Notes under the pieces: generated by a model
Seen by the model: only the letters and a program-made list of their open reading frames with translations
Told to the model about the DNA's origin: nothing
The model's database searches: none
Program-made: the position numbers and the translations under genes
Shown here: piece after piece, positions 25,382-34,384 of the stretch
Layout: the number at the start of each line of letters is the position of its first letter
Position numbering within the stretch: position 1 is the first letter of the stretch
Source: Alicyclobacillus acidiphilus NBRC 100859
Lineage (GTDB): Bacteria > Bacillota > Bacilli > Alicyclobacillales > Alicyclobacillaceae
NCBI RefSeq assembly: GCF_001544355.1
Contig: NZ_BCQI01000013.1
Coordinates: 1 to 64,000 of the forward strand
Reading direction: 5' to 3'
Length of the DNA: 64,000 nt

Positions 25382-25408
25382 GGGCCACGGGAAAAATTCC
25401 CGTGGCCC
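25382..25408. terminator. Hairpin after the first YjcZ gene
   Basis: GGGCCACGGGAA and TTCCCGTGGCCC form a perfect 12-bp stem with a three-base gap, followed by TTAT. Confidence 0.75.
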
Positions 25409-25576
25409 TTATGAAGGACTGCAACATTTCGACAGACGCTCTTACATGTCCCAATGCTTGGTGAAACTCACCTACCTCCATTCGCGTATTTTTGAACAGC
25501 TTGGCCAAATCGCCCTACCACAGCCGATCACGGATCCATACACTGCGTACATCTCAACACGAGGGAGGTGACAGTC

Positions 25577-25867
25577 ATGGCATCCGATTATCAAACAGCT
25601 ACTCGACAAATCAGTCTCTTGGCACGTAAACTGGCGAACAATCTGACTTTCCGCAAACAGTTTGAAGATGCCGTAACCGCCCCAGCTGCCGTGCGTCGAG
25701 CCCGAGTCCGGTCTGCGCTCACGCAAAACGGCATCAACTATCCGTTTCGCATTGCCTTTAACGCGCCAAGCGCTCGCAATCCATGGGTACAGGTTTGGGC
25801 ACCTGTGATGGATCCCGCGAACAACGTGATGACGAATGTAGGATTTACGTATCGCATCCTGTCTTAA
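25577..25867 (+). CDS. Conserved-looking small protein of unknown function
   Basis: 96 residues from ATG 25577 behind GGGAGGTG. The first half is helical and basic (TATRQISLLARKLANNLTFR, FEDAV), the second half has NPWVQVWAPVMDPANNVMTN. There is no signal peptide or membrane segment. It lies among tiny spore genes, so a spore role is possible, but I recognise no family. An inverted repeat (ATAGAGAGAGG...CCTCTCTCTAT, 25878-25905) follows. Confidence 0.7.
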   Translation: MASDYQTATRQISLLARKLANNLTFRKQFEDAVTAPAAVRRARVRSALTQNGINYPFRIAFNAPSARNPWVQVWAPVMDPANNVMTNVGFTYRILS

Positions 25868-25901
25868 CGATCCGTCGATAGAGAGAGGTCGCTGCCTCTC
25901 T

Positions 25902-26204
25902 CTATCCATCTATCCATACATGTGGCCAAGCTGAATGCGCATATATTCGTCTCAATTCCTCCACCGAGGTGAGCATGTGAAAACTTACGATTTTCAAGCA
26001 TTCATCCGTGGTGAGCTTGTGCCAGCCAGAAAGCGGCACCGTCGTGTAACGACCTTTCGCAGGGCTGTGTGTCCACTTGTTGTCTTCGCGCTCGACCCCA
26101 AACTGCAGAGTTTTATGATCAGCGTCATATCCACCTAATCTCCAATGGACAGTCGAACTCGTAATTTTCAGGCCTGATACTTCGACATACTTCGCATCCC
26201 GCAT
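25902..26204 (-). CDS. Hypothetical protein, 100 residues
   Basis: Reads like a folded soluble protein: KYVEVSGLKITSSTVHWRLG, LQFGVEREDNKWTHSP, TTDECLKIVSFHMLTSVEEL. A stop lies three codons before the GTG/ATG start pair (26207/26204), and the ribosome site is weak. No family is recognised. The overlapping hairpin at its end and the lack of any partner leave its reality moderately supported. Confidence 0.45.
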   Translation of the reverse strand: MRDAKYVEVSGLKITSSTVHWRLGGYDADHKTLQFGVEREDNKWTHSPAKGRYTTVPLSGWHKLTTDECLKIVSFHMLTSVEELRRIYAHSAWPHVWIDG

Positions 26205-26297
26205 CACATATACTGGTCATCGCCAACCAGGTGGGGCAGCAAATGTGGCTGCCATGGCCGTCAGCGTAGGTGGGGCTGACGGTTTTCAGGTGAATGA

Positions 26298-26325
26298 GTG
26301 CAGCCTGTGAAGTCACAGGCTGCAC
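26298..26325. terminator. Hairpin downstream of the APC permease
   Basis: GTGCAGCCTGTGA and TCACAGGCTGCAC are perfectly complementary (13 bp) with AG between; 33 bp after the permease stop. There is no strong T-run. Confidence 0.5.
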
Positions 26326-26357
26326 TTCATTCCAGGCCCCGTCCAAGGCGAGTCGAT

Positions 26358-27743
26358 TTAATCGACTGATTCAACGGACGGCCGAGCGTACTCTTCCTTG
26401 ATCACCTTTTCGCCAAAGGGCCATTCCTTTTTGCGAGCTGACCATACCAAGAAGACAATGATTCCCAGAACCGTCCACGCAATGGCCAAACGAATCGCGG
26501 GCCAACCAGATGAGTAAAACACGTATCCCCAGCCAATAAACGCCAAAATGCTTGGCAGTGGGTACAGCCATTGACGAAATGGCCGCTTCAAGTTCGGCTG
26601 GCGTTTCCGAAGAACGGTCAAAGCGACGATTTGGCCCATGAACTGAATGACGATGGACGTTGCCATCAGCGCGTTAATGATTTGCGTCAGATTGAAGAAA
26701 CAGCAGATCGCCATGATGCAGCCCATTACCAAAAGACTCACGTGCGGGAACTTCAATTTTGGATGCAAGCGCGCAAAGGATTTAAAGAACAAACCATCTC
26801 GAGCCGCGTTGTATGGAAGTCTCGAGGCGCCGAGCAGACCTGCGTAAACGGATGCAAAACAGGTCCAAATGATCAACAGCGTGATGAGGATTGCACCAGG
26901 TTGTCCCCACACTTTTTGAATTAATTGCGTTCCGATGTCCGTGCTGTGCATGGCCGACTGCCAAGGGATATTCCCAATGATGCTGATGTTCATGCTAAGG
27001 TCAATGATGCCTACGAACAAAATGGATAACAAGATCGTCCGTGGAATGGTTCTTCCTGGATTCTTGACCTCATCCCCAAGATACGATGCCGTGTAGTACC
27101 CCATATAGTCGTAAATCGATATGAGCATCCCACTGCCAAGGCCAACGAAGAACTTGGATGGGGCAAACGCGCCCTGCGGGAACGAAAAAGCTAATTGTGC
27201 GCTGAAATGCGACGCTGCCGCAATGATGACGAGCACGACAGTCAGGATGACACCCACCCACAACACAGTGGTCAGCTTGGCGACCGAATGAATTCTCCGC
27301 CAAAGCAGGACAATGGTAATGAAGGTAATCAAAACGGCTGTCAATTTCGCTTCCAGACCCGTCATATGCGGGAAAAAGTATTGCAAATAGTCCGTCAGTC
27401 CAATGGCGCCCGTGGACATAATGAGCGGAGTGACGATGATGGTGGACCAAATAAAGAGGAATGGCATAAGTTTTCCAGTTCGGTATTGGAACGCTTCACG
27501 CAGGTATACGTACGTACCACCCTCTCCTGGCATGGCGGCACCGAGTTCGCTCCAGACCAATCCATCCAGCATCGCCAAAAGAGCGCCAATCAGCCAGCCG
27601 AAAATCGCCTGAGGGCCGCCCATCGTCGATAAAATAATCGGGATCGTGATGAACGGTCCAGCGCCCATCATCTGTGACATATTGGTTGCCGTTGCCTGGA
27701 ACAGTCCAATGCCACGTTCCAGTTTTGGTCCTTCTTGACCCAT
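26358..27743 (-). CDS. APC-superfamily amino acid permease
   Basis: 461 residues, about 12 TM. The first helix has MSQMMGAGPFITIPIILS, the unwound GxG region of APC carriers, followed by LDGLVWSELGAAMPGEGGTY (the consensus amphipathic loop), and later YTASYLGDEVKNPGRTIPRT. It imports an amino acid or related compound with protons or sodium. ATG 27743 lies behind GAGGTG, only 8 bp after the ROK regulator stop, so the two form an operon. This pairing suggests that the permease is inducible by whatever the ROK protein senses. Confidence 0.9.
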   Translation of the reverse strand: MGQEGPKLERGIGLFQATATNMSQMMGAGPFITIPIILSTMGGPQAIFGWLIGALLAMLDGLVWSELGAAMPGEGGTYVYLREAFQYRTGKLMPFLFIWSTIIVTPLIMSTGAIGLTDYLQYFFPHMTGLEAKLTAVLITFITIVLLWRRIHSVAKLTTVLWVGVILTVVLVIIAAASHFSAQLAFSFPQGAFAPSKFFVGLGSGMLISIYDYMGYYTASYLGDEVKNPGRTIPRTILLSILFVGIIDLSMNISIIGNIPWQSAMHSTDIGTQLIQKVWGQPGAILITLLIIWTCFASVYAGLLGASRLPYNAARDGLFFKSFARLHPKLKFPHVSLLVMGCIMAICCFFNLTQIINALMATSIVIQFMGQIVALTVLRKRQPNLKRPFRQWLYPLPSILAFIGWGYVFYSSGWPAIRLAIAWTVLGIIVFLVWSARKKEWPFGEKVIKEEYARPSVESVD

Positions 27744-27750
27744 AGGATGT

Positions 27751-28950
27751 TCACCTCGACTTTGAAATGGAAGAAAATGAATCATAAACCCCAGACATGA
27801 CGAAAATCGGGCAAGCTGAAGCACCGTATGCCCCAGCAAGTTCTCCTAATTTCGCCAATTTCAGATTCGTGTGAATTGGCATGATTTGTTTCAGACGCTG
27901 CTTAATTCCGTCGATCAACACTTCCCCTCTTTGGGCGACGCCGCCTCCAAGAATGATCGATGCGGGATTGACGAGCGCAATCATGTGCGCCAACGCAAAA
28001 GCCAGGTATTTTATGGTTCTGTCCATCACGTATAGACCTAATTCGTCTCCGTGACTGGCTGCCTCAAACACCGTTTCGGCCCGAATGTCGCCTGCCTGGA
28101 GTGTTGAGTTGGGGTACGACGGTAAAAGCGTCTCCGCCTGCAAGCGAATTCCTGTCCCTGATGCGAGTCTCTCGAGCGCACCAAATTGGGAGATGTCTCC
28201 CCCATTGTCTGCGAACGGATCGACCGGGACATAGCCAACCTCGCCGGCATAGCCTTCAAAGCCTCGGTGAATTCGGCCGTCGATCATGAGCGCTGCCCCA
28301 ATTCCGGTTCCAATCGACACAAATATGGTGTCTTTGTCGTCACCACCGGCGCCCATCCACTTCTCGCCGATCAGCGCCATATTGACGTCGTTGTCGATGA
28401 TGATGGGGCCGGGCAGACTCGATTCAAATGCCTCCCTCAGGTTCACGTCAACCCAATTCAACCCTGGCGCGGCCACCACTGTTCCATCGACATGATTGAC
28501 TAGACCGGGAACGCCAATTCCGGAACCGACAAACTTGTCCAGTGAAACACCAGATTCCTCTAAAAAGATTTGGGCTTCCTTGCGCAAATGCTCCACCGGA
28601 TCGAGTCCATCGCGATGAGACGGGATTTTTCGCTGCGAAATGACCGAACCGCTTAAATCGGTTACCATAAACAGCGTCTTCGTCCCGCCTATGTCCATTC
28701 CGAAGGAGTAGCGAGCCGTTGGAACAAACTCGAGGTGAACCGATGGACGTCCCCCTTTGACCGTCGAGTCCCCTTTGCCCACTTCACGAACAAATCCTTC
28801 TGTGAGAAGGTCATCGACAATATTGGAGACAACGGATCGGCTGATTCCCAACCGTTTCGCGATTTCGGCCCTCGAAATCGGTTGATTCATCCACACCTCC
28901 CGGAGCACGTTTGTCCGGTTCACATTGCGCACGACCGTCCCAATGCGCAT
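27751..28950 (-). CDS. ROK-family transcriptional repressor (XylR type)
   Basis: 399 residues: an N-terminal winged HTH (LREVWMNQPISRAEIAKRLG, RSVVSNIVDDLLTEGFV), then a ROK sugar-kinase-like domain (FGMDIGGTKTLFMVTDLSG; GSGIGVPGLV; DNDVNMALIGE; IFVSIGTGIGAALMIDG; GYAGEVGYVP; ILGGGVAQRG). The Cys-rich zinc site of many ROK proteins is absent. Its operator is probably the GTTTGTTTG/CAAACAAAC repeat in its own upstream region. A matching half site lies at xylA 15 kb away, so it is likely the xylose repressor (inference). Confidence 0.85.
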   Translation of the reverse strand: MRIGTVVRNVNRTNVLREVWMNQPISRAEIAKRLGISRSVVSNIVDDLLTEGFVREVGKGDSTVKGGRPSVHLEFVPTARYSFGMDIGGTKTLFMVTDLSGSVISQRKIPSHRDGLDPVEHLRKEAQIFLEESGVSLDKFVGSGIGVPGLVNHVDGTVVAAPGLNWVDVNLREAFESSLPGPIIIDNDVNMALIGEKWMGAGGDDKDTIFVSIGTGIGAALMIDGRIHRGFEGYAGEVGYVPVDPFADNGGDISQFGALERLASGTGIRLQAETLLPSYPNSTLQAGDIRAETVFEAASHGDELGLYVMDRTIKYLAFALAHMIALVNPASIILGGGVAQRGEVLIDGIKQRLKQIMPIHTNLKLAKLGELAGAYGASACPIFVMSGVYDSFSSISKSR

Positions 28951-28972
28951 AGACTCACATCCTTAGCACGAT

Positions 28973-28999
28973 GTTTGTTTGTTCTAGTACCAAACAAAC
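28973..28999 (-). promoter_or_regulatory. xylO-like operator of the ROK gene
   Basis: GTTTGTTTG (28973-28981) and CAAACAAAC (28991-28999), a perfect 9+9 inverted repeat with a 9-bp spacer, 23 bp upstream of the ROK start. The half site GTTTGTT is shared with the xylA operator. Confidence 0.75.
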
Positions 29000-29072
29000 G
29001 TTTTGTCGATTATAACTCGGCTTCGCGCTGTTGTAAACGCATTCACACAATACAGTTTTTGTCTAAATCGCA

Positions 29073-29975
29073 TCAACGAGTCTGTCCGTCCGTGCGAACT
29101 GCCATCTTGTCGATCACGGCGAGAAATTGCTTGAGCACCTCTGACTGATCCTCACGGCGCCATGCGACACCCATCTCCACTTGAGGCCTTTCGCCTGTGA
29201 TGGGCAAATACCGGACGTCGCGCGTGTGAACGTGCTGCGTCGATCCCGGCAAAATGCTGACGCCAATCTCCGCACCGACCAATCCGACAACCGTCTGAAC
29301 CTCTGTCACCTCAAGACGAATGGAGGGGCTCACCCCTGCTTCGTGAAAGAGAGTCACGATGCTGTCGTACAGACCGGGCCATATCGACCGCGATACCAAA
29401 ATGAGCTGCTCCCCCCGCAACTGCTTCATCGTGATCGACTTCTCCGCAGCCAAGCGGTGGGATACCGGAACGACCGCCACGCACTGATCTCGCCGAATGG
29501 TGCGAACTGTCAACGCTGGATGGGACGTCGGTGGGCGCAACACCCCTACGTCGATGGTGCCGTTGAGCAGCGCGTCAATTTGATCTGGCGTGGGCATCTC
29601 GTGCAACACGAGATCGACATCGGGGTACTGGTCCTGGTACACGCGAATGACGCTCGGCAGCACATCGTAGGTCGCAGAGCCAACGAACCCGAGAACCAGC
29701 CTGCCCATCTTACCAAGCTGCGCTTTGCGCGCCATCTGTTCCGCCTGTTGAAGCAAGGCAAACAGGCGCCTTACCTCGCCGAGATACACGCGTCCCGCGT
29801 CCGACAACTCGACACGGCGGTTGGTCCGATGAAACAGAAGCACACCGAGCTCATCCTCAAGCTGACGTATTTGCTGGCTGAGAGGCGGCTGTGTCATCCC
29901 TAGGCGCGACGCGGCGCGGCCAAAATGCAATTCTTCTGCCACCGCGATGAAGTACTCCAATTGTCGAAGTTCCAC
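29073..29975 (-). CDS. LysR-family regulator (CidR/YwbI-like by context)
   Basis: 300 residues. N-terminal winged HTH (LRQLEYFIAVAEELHFGRAA, LGMTQPPLSQQIRQLEDELG, LLFHRTNRRVELSDAG) followed by a periplasmic-binding-like effector domain. The start is likely GTG 29975 behind AGAGGGG. It is divergent from lrgAB. In Bacillus and staphylococci a LysR regulator next to cid/lrg genes controls them in response to overflow metabolites such as acetate, so the same is inferred here. Confidence 0.9.
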   Translation of the reverse strand: MELRQLEYFIAVAEELHFGRAASRLGMTQPPLSQQIRQLEDELGVLLFHRTNRRVELSDAGRVYLGEVRRLFALLQQAEQMARKAQLGKMGRLVLGFVGSATYDVLPSVIRVYQDQYPDVDLVLHEMPTPDQIDALLNGTIDVGVLRPPTSHPALTVRTIRRDQCVAVVPVSHRLAAEKSITMKQLRGEQLILVSRSIWPGLYDSIVTLFHEAGVSPSIRLEVTEVQTVVGLVGAEIGVSILPGSTQHVHTRDVRYLPITGERPQVEMGVAWRREDQSEVLKQFLAVIDKMAVRTDGQTR

Positions 29976-30084
29976 ATGGATTCCCCTCTGCAATTAATTC
30001 GTATCACGACTCAATTACACAACTTTTATATATTAGACGCACATCATGATCAAGCGTATCCTACTTAAGGAAGGAGGGTTTTCA

Positions 30085-30516
30085 TTGTTTGTGGCTATAC
30101 GATCGAAAGTGACGCACATCTTTGGGATCATCCTGCAAGTCGCGTGTTTGTTTGGACTCAGCGAGATCGGCACGTGGATATCCAAGGCGTTGGACGTGCC
30201 TGTTCCAGGAAGCATTTGGGGACTCATCATCCTGTTTCTGTTGTTGAAATTCAAAATCGTCAAGCTGGAATGGGTTTCTTCCGGAGGGGACTGGCTCATC
30301 CGCGAAATGCTGTTGTTCTTCATCCCATCTTCAGTGGGCATTCTCTCCTATGGGAACCTGATGCTGCACCAAGGCATTCAGATTGTGGTGACCATCGTCA
30401 CCAGCACGGCGCTTGTCATGCTCGTTACCGGCGCGATCGCCGAAACCGTATGGAAGTCGAGACAGCGACGAAACGTGAAGTCAAGGTACGCCAAAGAGGA
30501 GGCTTCCTCATGTTGA
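30085..30516 (+). CDS. lrgA: LrgA/CidA-family holin-like membrane protein
   Basis: 143 residues with four hydrophobic helices. Blocks: IFGIILQVACLFGLSEIG, PVPGSIWGLIILFLLL (the conserved PxPGSxxG), FFIPSSVGILSYG. Works with LrgB in murein hydrolase control or metabolite export. The start is TTG 30085, after GGAGG; ATG 30046 lies upstream with a poorer site. It overlaps lrgB by 7 bp. Confidence 0.9.
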   Translation: MFVAIRSKVTHIFGIILQVACLFGLSEIGTWISKALDVPVPGSIWGLIILFLLLKFKIVKLEWVSSGGDWLIREMLLFFIPSSVGILSYGNLMLHQGIQIVVTIVTSTALVMLVTGAIAETVWKSRQRRNVKSRYAKEEASSC

Positions 30517-31190
30517 TGTGGATGGGCCTGGTGATGACCGTGGTGTTCTACTGGGGAGGTAAAACGTTATACAAAAAAGTTCGATTTGTTTTGCTCAACC
30601 CAATGATTACGTGTCTGATCGCACTCATCGTGGTGCTGCTGTGCACACACATGTCGTACTCGACGTACTTTTCGCGGAGCAAGCTGCTGACGGACATGCT
30701 CAACCCGGCGACGGTCGCTTTGGCTATTCCGCTGTATCGCCATTTTGACGTACTGAAGCGGCACATTGCCGAATTCCTGCTCAGTTTGGCATGCGGAGCA
30801 ACGGTAGCGGTGACTTCCTCCGTCTTGCTGGCGCGCGTCATGCGCTTAAGTGGAAGCATCGCGCTTAGTGTTGCGCCGAGATCGGTCACAACGCCAATCG
30901 CCATGGATATTTCACAGACGCTTGGAGGCATCCCTGCGTTGACGGCGGTGTTCGTGATTATCACAGGATTGTCCGGCGTCATTCTCGGCCCACTGATCAT
31001 TCGCGTCTGCCGCATTCAGTCGTCCGTTGCCAAAGGCACACTGTTCGGCATGGGCTGCCATGGATTGGGTACAGCTCGCGCCTTCGAGATTGGCCAGATG
31101 GAAGGCACCTGTGCGAGCTTGTCGATGGTGACCGCGGCTTTCATCACTCTCGCGCTGGCCCCAGTATTGGTTCCACTGCTGCGCGCGTGA
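30510..31190 (+). CDS. lrgB: LrgB/CidB-family membrane protein
   Basis: 226 residues. Family blocks: YFSRSKLLTDMLNPATVALA, SVAPRSVTTPIAMDISQTLG and GMGCHGLGTARAFEIGQMEG. ATG 30510 follows GAGGAGG and overlaps the lrgA stop, so the two are translationally coupled. LrgB-type proteins act with LrgA at the membrane in programmed lysis or organic-acid transport. The divergent LysR gene is the likely regulator. Confidence 0.93.
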   Translation: MLMWMGLVMTVVFYWGGKTLYKKVRFVLLNPMITCLIALIVVLLCTHMSYSTYFSRSKLLTDMLNPATVALAIPLYRHFDVLKRHIAEFLLSLACGATVAVTSSVLLARVMRLSGSIALSVAPRSVTTPIAMDISQTLGGIPALTAVFVIITGLSGVILGPLIIRVCRIQSSVAKGTLFGMGCHGLGTARAFEIGQMEGTCASLSMVTAAFITLALAPVLVPLLRA

Positions 31191-31207
31191 ATGGTCGGCC
31201 GCGGCAT

Positions 31208-31966
31208 TCACGACAATCGCCTGTCGATCACGACGGATGAAGCGATCGTCTTTGCCGCAAATTGAAAACTGGACGCCTGCAGCGCGAGCACAGCCACCGT
31301 TATGGCATGGGCGACCGACCTTCGTTCTTCCGCCCCTGCATCAGCCAGCCCCTCGGCGAACGTGCGCGCGTGATGCGCGATGTCGGCGACGGCCAACCCT
31401 TTTGTCCGAAATTTCTCATAAACCTCCGCGTACGCAGCCAAAAAGTCCACCGGATGAATCACATCGTCGTCATCGGACCGGGGATCGTTGAAAATGAGTC
31501 CCAACATGCGTCGAATGGACTCAAAATCCAATGACGATTTCAGATCCTCGATGACAAAGATGGTCGCGACCTGTTCGACGGAATACTTCTTACCGGCCTG
31601 CGGCGTCGCGATGATATCCTTCACGTCACGCTTAATCCAGTTTTGAACCGTCGTCGTCGACAGATTCGCGTACTCCATTTGGTTTCCCAGTGCGACAATA
31701 TCGTTCATGGAGAAACCGATACTTTTCGATCTCGCCCCCTCCAAACCGATGATCTTATGCAAGATTGGCGGCAGCGTCGGAATGCCCCCTGGCATCGCGA
31801 GCGACAGGCCTGCGTCGTTTGATGAGCGGCCCGAAGCATCGCCCAATTCATTCGATCTCGATGATCGCATGGCCGACCAAACGGTCTTCACTAAGGCCAA
31901 CGCCTCAGTAACATTCATAGCCCGCAAATGAATCAGCAGCTTGGCCATTTGGTACCGAGTGAACAT
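31208..31966 (-). CDS. DUF1836 protein, probable DNA-binding regulator
   Basis: 252 residues. The central part matches DUF1836: PTLPPILHKIIGLEGARSKS, FSMNDIVALGNQMEYANLS, TTTVQNWIKRDVKDI (MerR-like HTH), KKYSVEQVATIFVIEDLKSS. The C-terminus is Ala-rich and helical. ATG 31966 lies behind AAGGGG. It converges with lrgB (17 bp apart) and diverges from the Gly/Ser-rich membrane protein at 32160, with a GTTCAT palindrome array in between. I infer that it binds that array. Confidence 0.8.
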   Translation of the reverse strand: MFTRYQMAKLLIHLRAMNVTEALALVKTVWSAMRSSRSNELGDASGRSSNDAGLSLAMPGGIPTLPPILHKIIGLEGARSKSIGFSMNDIVALGNQMEYANLSTTTVQNWIKRDVKDIIATPQAGKKYSVEQVATIFVIEDLKSSLDFESIRRMLGLIFNDPRSDDDDVIHPVDFLAAYAEVYEKFRTKGLAVADIAHHARTFAEGLADAGAEERRSVAHAITVAVLALQASSFQFAAKTIASSVVIDRRLS

Positions 31967-31985
31967 GCCATCCACCCCTTCGAAT

Positions 31986-32096
31986 AGTTCTCATGAACTC
32001 ATTATACGACCATGAACCCAACAAGCATACTGCATGTTGACACCCTTATAACAAGTTCATATAATATGTTCATAAAATAAGTTCATATGAACTTAT
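31986..32096 (+). promoter_or_regulatory. Consensus promoter overlapped by a palindrome array
   Basis: TTGACA (32037-32042), 17 bp, TATAAT (32060-32065) drive the plus strand. Around it lie repeated GTTCAT/ATGAAC units: AGTTCTCATGAACT at 31986-31999, GTTCAT at 32055 and 32069, and the perfect palindrome ATAAGTTCATATGAACTTAT at 32077-32096, just downstream of the expected start. A strong promoter that can be tightly repressed. Confidence 0.8.
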
Positions 32097-32159
32097 CAAT
32101 CCGAGCCTCCCGTTGTAAGACCATGTCACAGGGAGGCGGTAGAGGGAGAATGAATCCAG

Positions 32160-33149
32160 TTGAAACGTTTGCTTACCATCATCGTCGCAGCGGCTTTGCT
32201 GTTCAGCATGCCAAGCGTCGCGTTCGCACGCAGTTACAGCGGCGGACGAAGCTATCACTCGAGTTATTCGAGCCATAGCTTTGGCAGTTCTTCGTCAGGG
32301 CGCTCGTATTCGAGCGGCTCAACGTTCGGGCTGCCGAAAACGGGTAGTCCATCGACAGGCACCTACCGCTCGTCGACGAAGAGTTACAGCGGCGGTTCGA
32401 CGTATCGTTCGAACAAATCGACGACACGTACGACAACCACGCGGACAACGCGGTCGTCGTTTGGCGGTTCGTACGGTTACGGCGCCAGCGGGTATGGATT
32501 CTACCCTGGACATTTCGGATCGTTTGTCTCAGGATTCTTCCTCGGAAGTCTCTTTCATCCATTCGGATGGGGATTTGGCGGTCCGTATTACGGAGGCGGT
32601 CCAGGCTACTTCACATCCGGCGGCTGGGGAGGCCCTGGCTATTCACCGTTCTGGTCCGTGATTGGCATCATGGTCGATATCATCGTCCTGCTTCTGTTGA
32701 TCAAATTGATTGTCGCTATTGGCCGCACCGTGGCTCGACGGAGAAGGTCGACCTATGAAAGGCCTGGATATCGAAGGGGGCATGATCCAATGTACGATGA
32801 CGACTATATCGACGAAACGATAGAACGAACGGAAACGGTCGAGATCGTCAAAACCGTCGCGACACTCGATGAACAAGCGGTCTGCGACGCCTGCTGCGAG
32901 TATGTGGCGCGCGTTCGCCATTGCGATCCGAGCGACGTCACCGTGGACCTGCTCTATGACTACGCTGGCCGCTTCGGTGCAGACATCTGGGTTCGCGGAA
33001 CAGTCGCGCCGTCGCTGGGAGACGCTGAGTTGAGAGAGGCTGTCGCGGCGTTCGTCGCGGATCGGGAACACGTCACACGGGGCAGAGTGAGTGTGAATCT
33101 GAAATTCGAGCCTGGACTCGGCGTCCACGCAGAGGCAGAGGTTCTGTAA
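32160..33149 (+). CDS. Gly/Ser/Tyr-rich secreted membrane protein with DUF2653-like C-terminus
   Basis: 329 residues. Signal peptide (LLTIIVAAALLFSMPSVAFA), then 140 residues of Ser/Tyr/Gly repeats (GRSYHSSYSSHSFGSSSSGR, GGPYYGGGPGYF), one TM helix about 165-190, a basic stretch (RRRRSTYERPGYRRG), and a C-terminal domain of about 90 residues (DEQAVCDACCEYVARVRHCD, VDLLYDYAGRFGADIWV) that resembles DUF2653. It starts at TTG 32160. The N-terminal part should be disordered outside the cell, with the DUF2653-like part inside. It lies under the strong promoter and operator array upstream. Confidence 0.75.
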   Translation: MKRLLTIIVAAALLFSMPSVAFARSYSGGRSYHSSYSSHSFGSSSSGRSYSSGSTFGLPKTGSPSTGTYRSSTKSYSGGSTYRSNKSTTRTTTTRTTRSSFGGSYGYGASGYGFYPGHFGSFVSGFFLGSLFHPFGWGFGGPYYGGGPGYFTSGGWGGPGYSPFWSVIGIMVDIIVLLLLIKLIVAIGRTVARRRRSTYERPGYRRGHDPMYDDDYIDETIERTETVEIVKTVATLDEQAVCDACCEYVARVRHCDPSDVTVDLLYDYAGRFGADIWVRGTVAPSLGDAELREAVAAFVADREHVTRGRVSVNLKFEPGLGVHAEAEVL

Positions 33150-33182
33150 CAAGTTGTCCGATCAGGCTAAGCGAAACAAGAG

Positions 33183-33233
33183 GCCGCGTCCCCCACGGAT
33201 AGTCGACCATATCCGCCGGAACGCGGCCAATTG
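33183..33233. terminator. Terminator-like inverted repeat between convergent genes
   Basis: GGCCGCGT and ACGCGGCC arms with a 30-odd-base loop, between the 33149 stop and the 33242 esterase stop. Confidence 0.4.
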
Positions 33234-33241
33234 TACGTAGA

Positions 33242-34384
33242 CTATACCGAGACCTGTTGACTATCGGACGCTTGGCCATTTTGTTCGATGAACGACACGA
33301 TGCGCTGAACCACCGTCGGTATGCTCGGCGATGGATTGCCACCGACAGGCACGAGTTCGTGCGACGCGTGGTTGACCAGGAGCAATTGCGGGTGATCCCC
33401 TTGCGCCTGCAGCTTGTCGTACAACTCAAGGGACAGCCTCGGCGGATCGACCGGATCCTGTTTGCCTTGCACAATCAAAAATGGCGGGTCCCCGGAACGG
33501 ACGTAGCTGACCGCGCTCGCGTCGCGTATCAACTGCGGCGTCAGTACCCCGAAAGCTGGCGTAGGTCGGGAACCGAATTTTGCCAACCACTTATCTGCAT
33601 AATAACTTCTGTCCACCGGGCCGAACAGATCGACCACCGCGCGAATCGACGTATTCGAGGTATTCGTTGGATTCGACGTGCCGGAGTCGGCAATTTCACT
33701 GGATTTCGTCTTCTCCTGCATCGTCAGGCCAACCAGACTGGCCAGTGCTCCACCTGCGCTGTCACCGATCGTGGTGATGGCATTCGGATTTAGATGTAAA
33801 CTGGAAGCATGGGCCTGCAAGTATTGAACCGACGCTTTGGCATCGTCAATTTGCGAAGGCCATTTATATTTTGGGGCCAATCGATAATTGACTGAAGCAA
33901 AGGCGAATCCATCGTTTACAAGCGAACGTTCGATCTCGCTGATGATCCATTCCTTGCGGTACTTCTGGCCTTTGCGTATGACGGCGCTGCCGCTGATGAG
34001 CGATCCGCCGTGAAAGTACACGACCGTCGGCAATGCCTGCCCAGGATTGACGTGTACCGGTTCGAACAGATAGAGCGTCTCACGACATCCATCCACATCT
34101 TCATACGTCAACGTTCGCCTGCTCCCGACCAACAGCGGATTCCACACCGACGTCTGAAGCGGACTTGGCTTGGCGTATCCTTGATGGTTGCCCATCATCA
34201 ATTCTGAAACGGGCGATTGTGGATGGGACGGAGTACCGCCAACCGCCGCAAACACGGGGCCGCACGCCACGGCTCCCACAGTACAAGCGATGAACGCAGA
34301 GTACGCACTAAGACGAGTATTCGCCAGCACTTGGCGCAAACGTGAGCGCGCACGACCACGTTCAGAGATGGATCCTCGTCTCAT
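33242..34384 (-). CDS. Secreted alpha/beta hydrolase (esterase/lipase, HSL-like)
   Basis: 380 residues. N-terminal signal anchor (FIACTVGAVACGPVFAAVGG). The hydrolase domain shows the oxyanion block VVYFHGGSLISG, the nucleophile elbow TIGDSAGGALAS (Ser), Asp in KQDPVDPPRL and His in NHASHELVP. It cleaves esters, probably outside the cell. ATG 34384 lies behind AGGAGG. No pathway partner is adjacent. Confidence 0.88.
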   Translation of the reverse strand: MRRGSISERGRARSRLRQVLANTRLSAYSAFIACTVGAVACGPVFAAVGGTPSHPQSPVSELMMGNHQGYAKPSPLQTSVWNPLLVGSRRTLTYEDVDGCRETLYLFEPVHVNPGQALPTVVYFHGGSLISGSAVIRKGQKYRKEWIISEIERSLVNDGFAFASVNYRLAPKYKWPSQIDDAKASVQYLQAHASSLHLNPNAITTIGDSAGGALASLVGLTMQEKTKSSEIADSGTSNPTNTSNTSIRAVVDLFGPVDRSYYADKWLAKFGSRPTPAFGVLTPQLIRDASAVSYVRSGDPPFLIVQGKQDPVDPPRLSLELYDKLQAQGDHPQLLLVNHASHELVPVGGNPSPSIPTVVQRIVSFIEQNGQASDSQQVSV

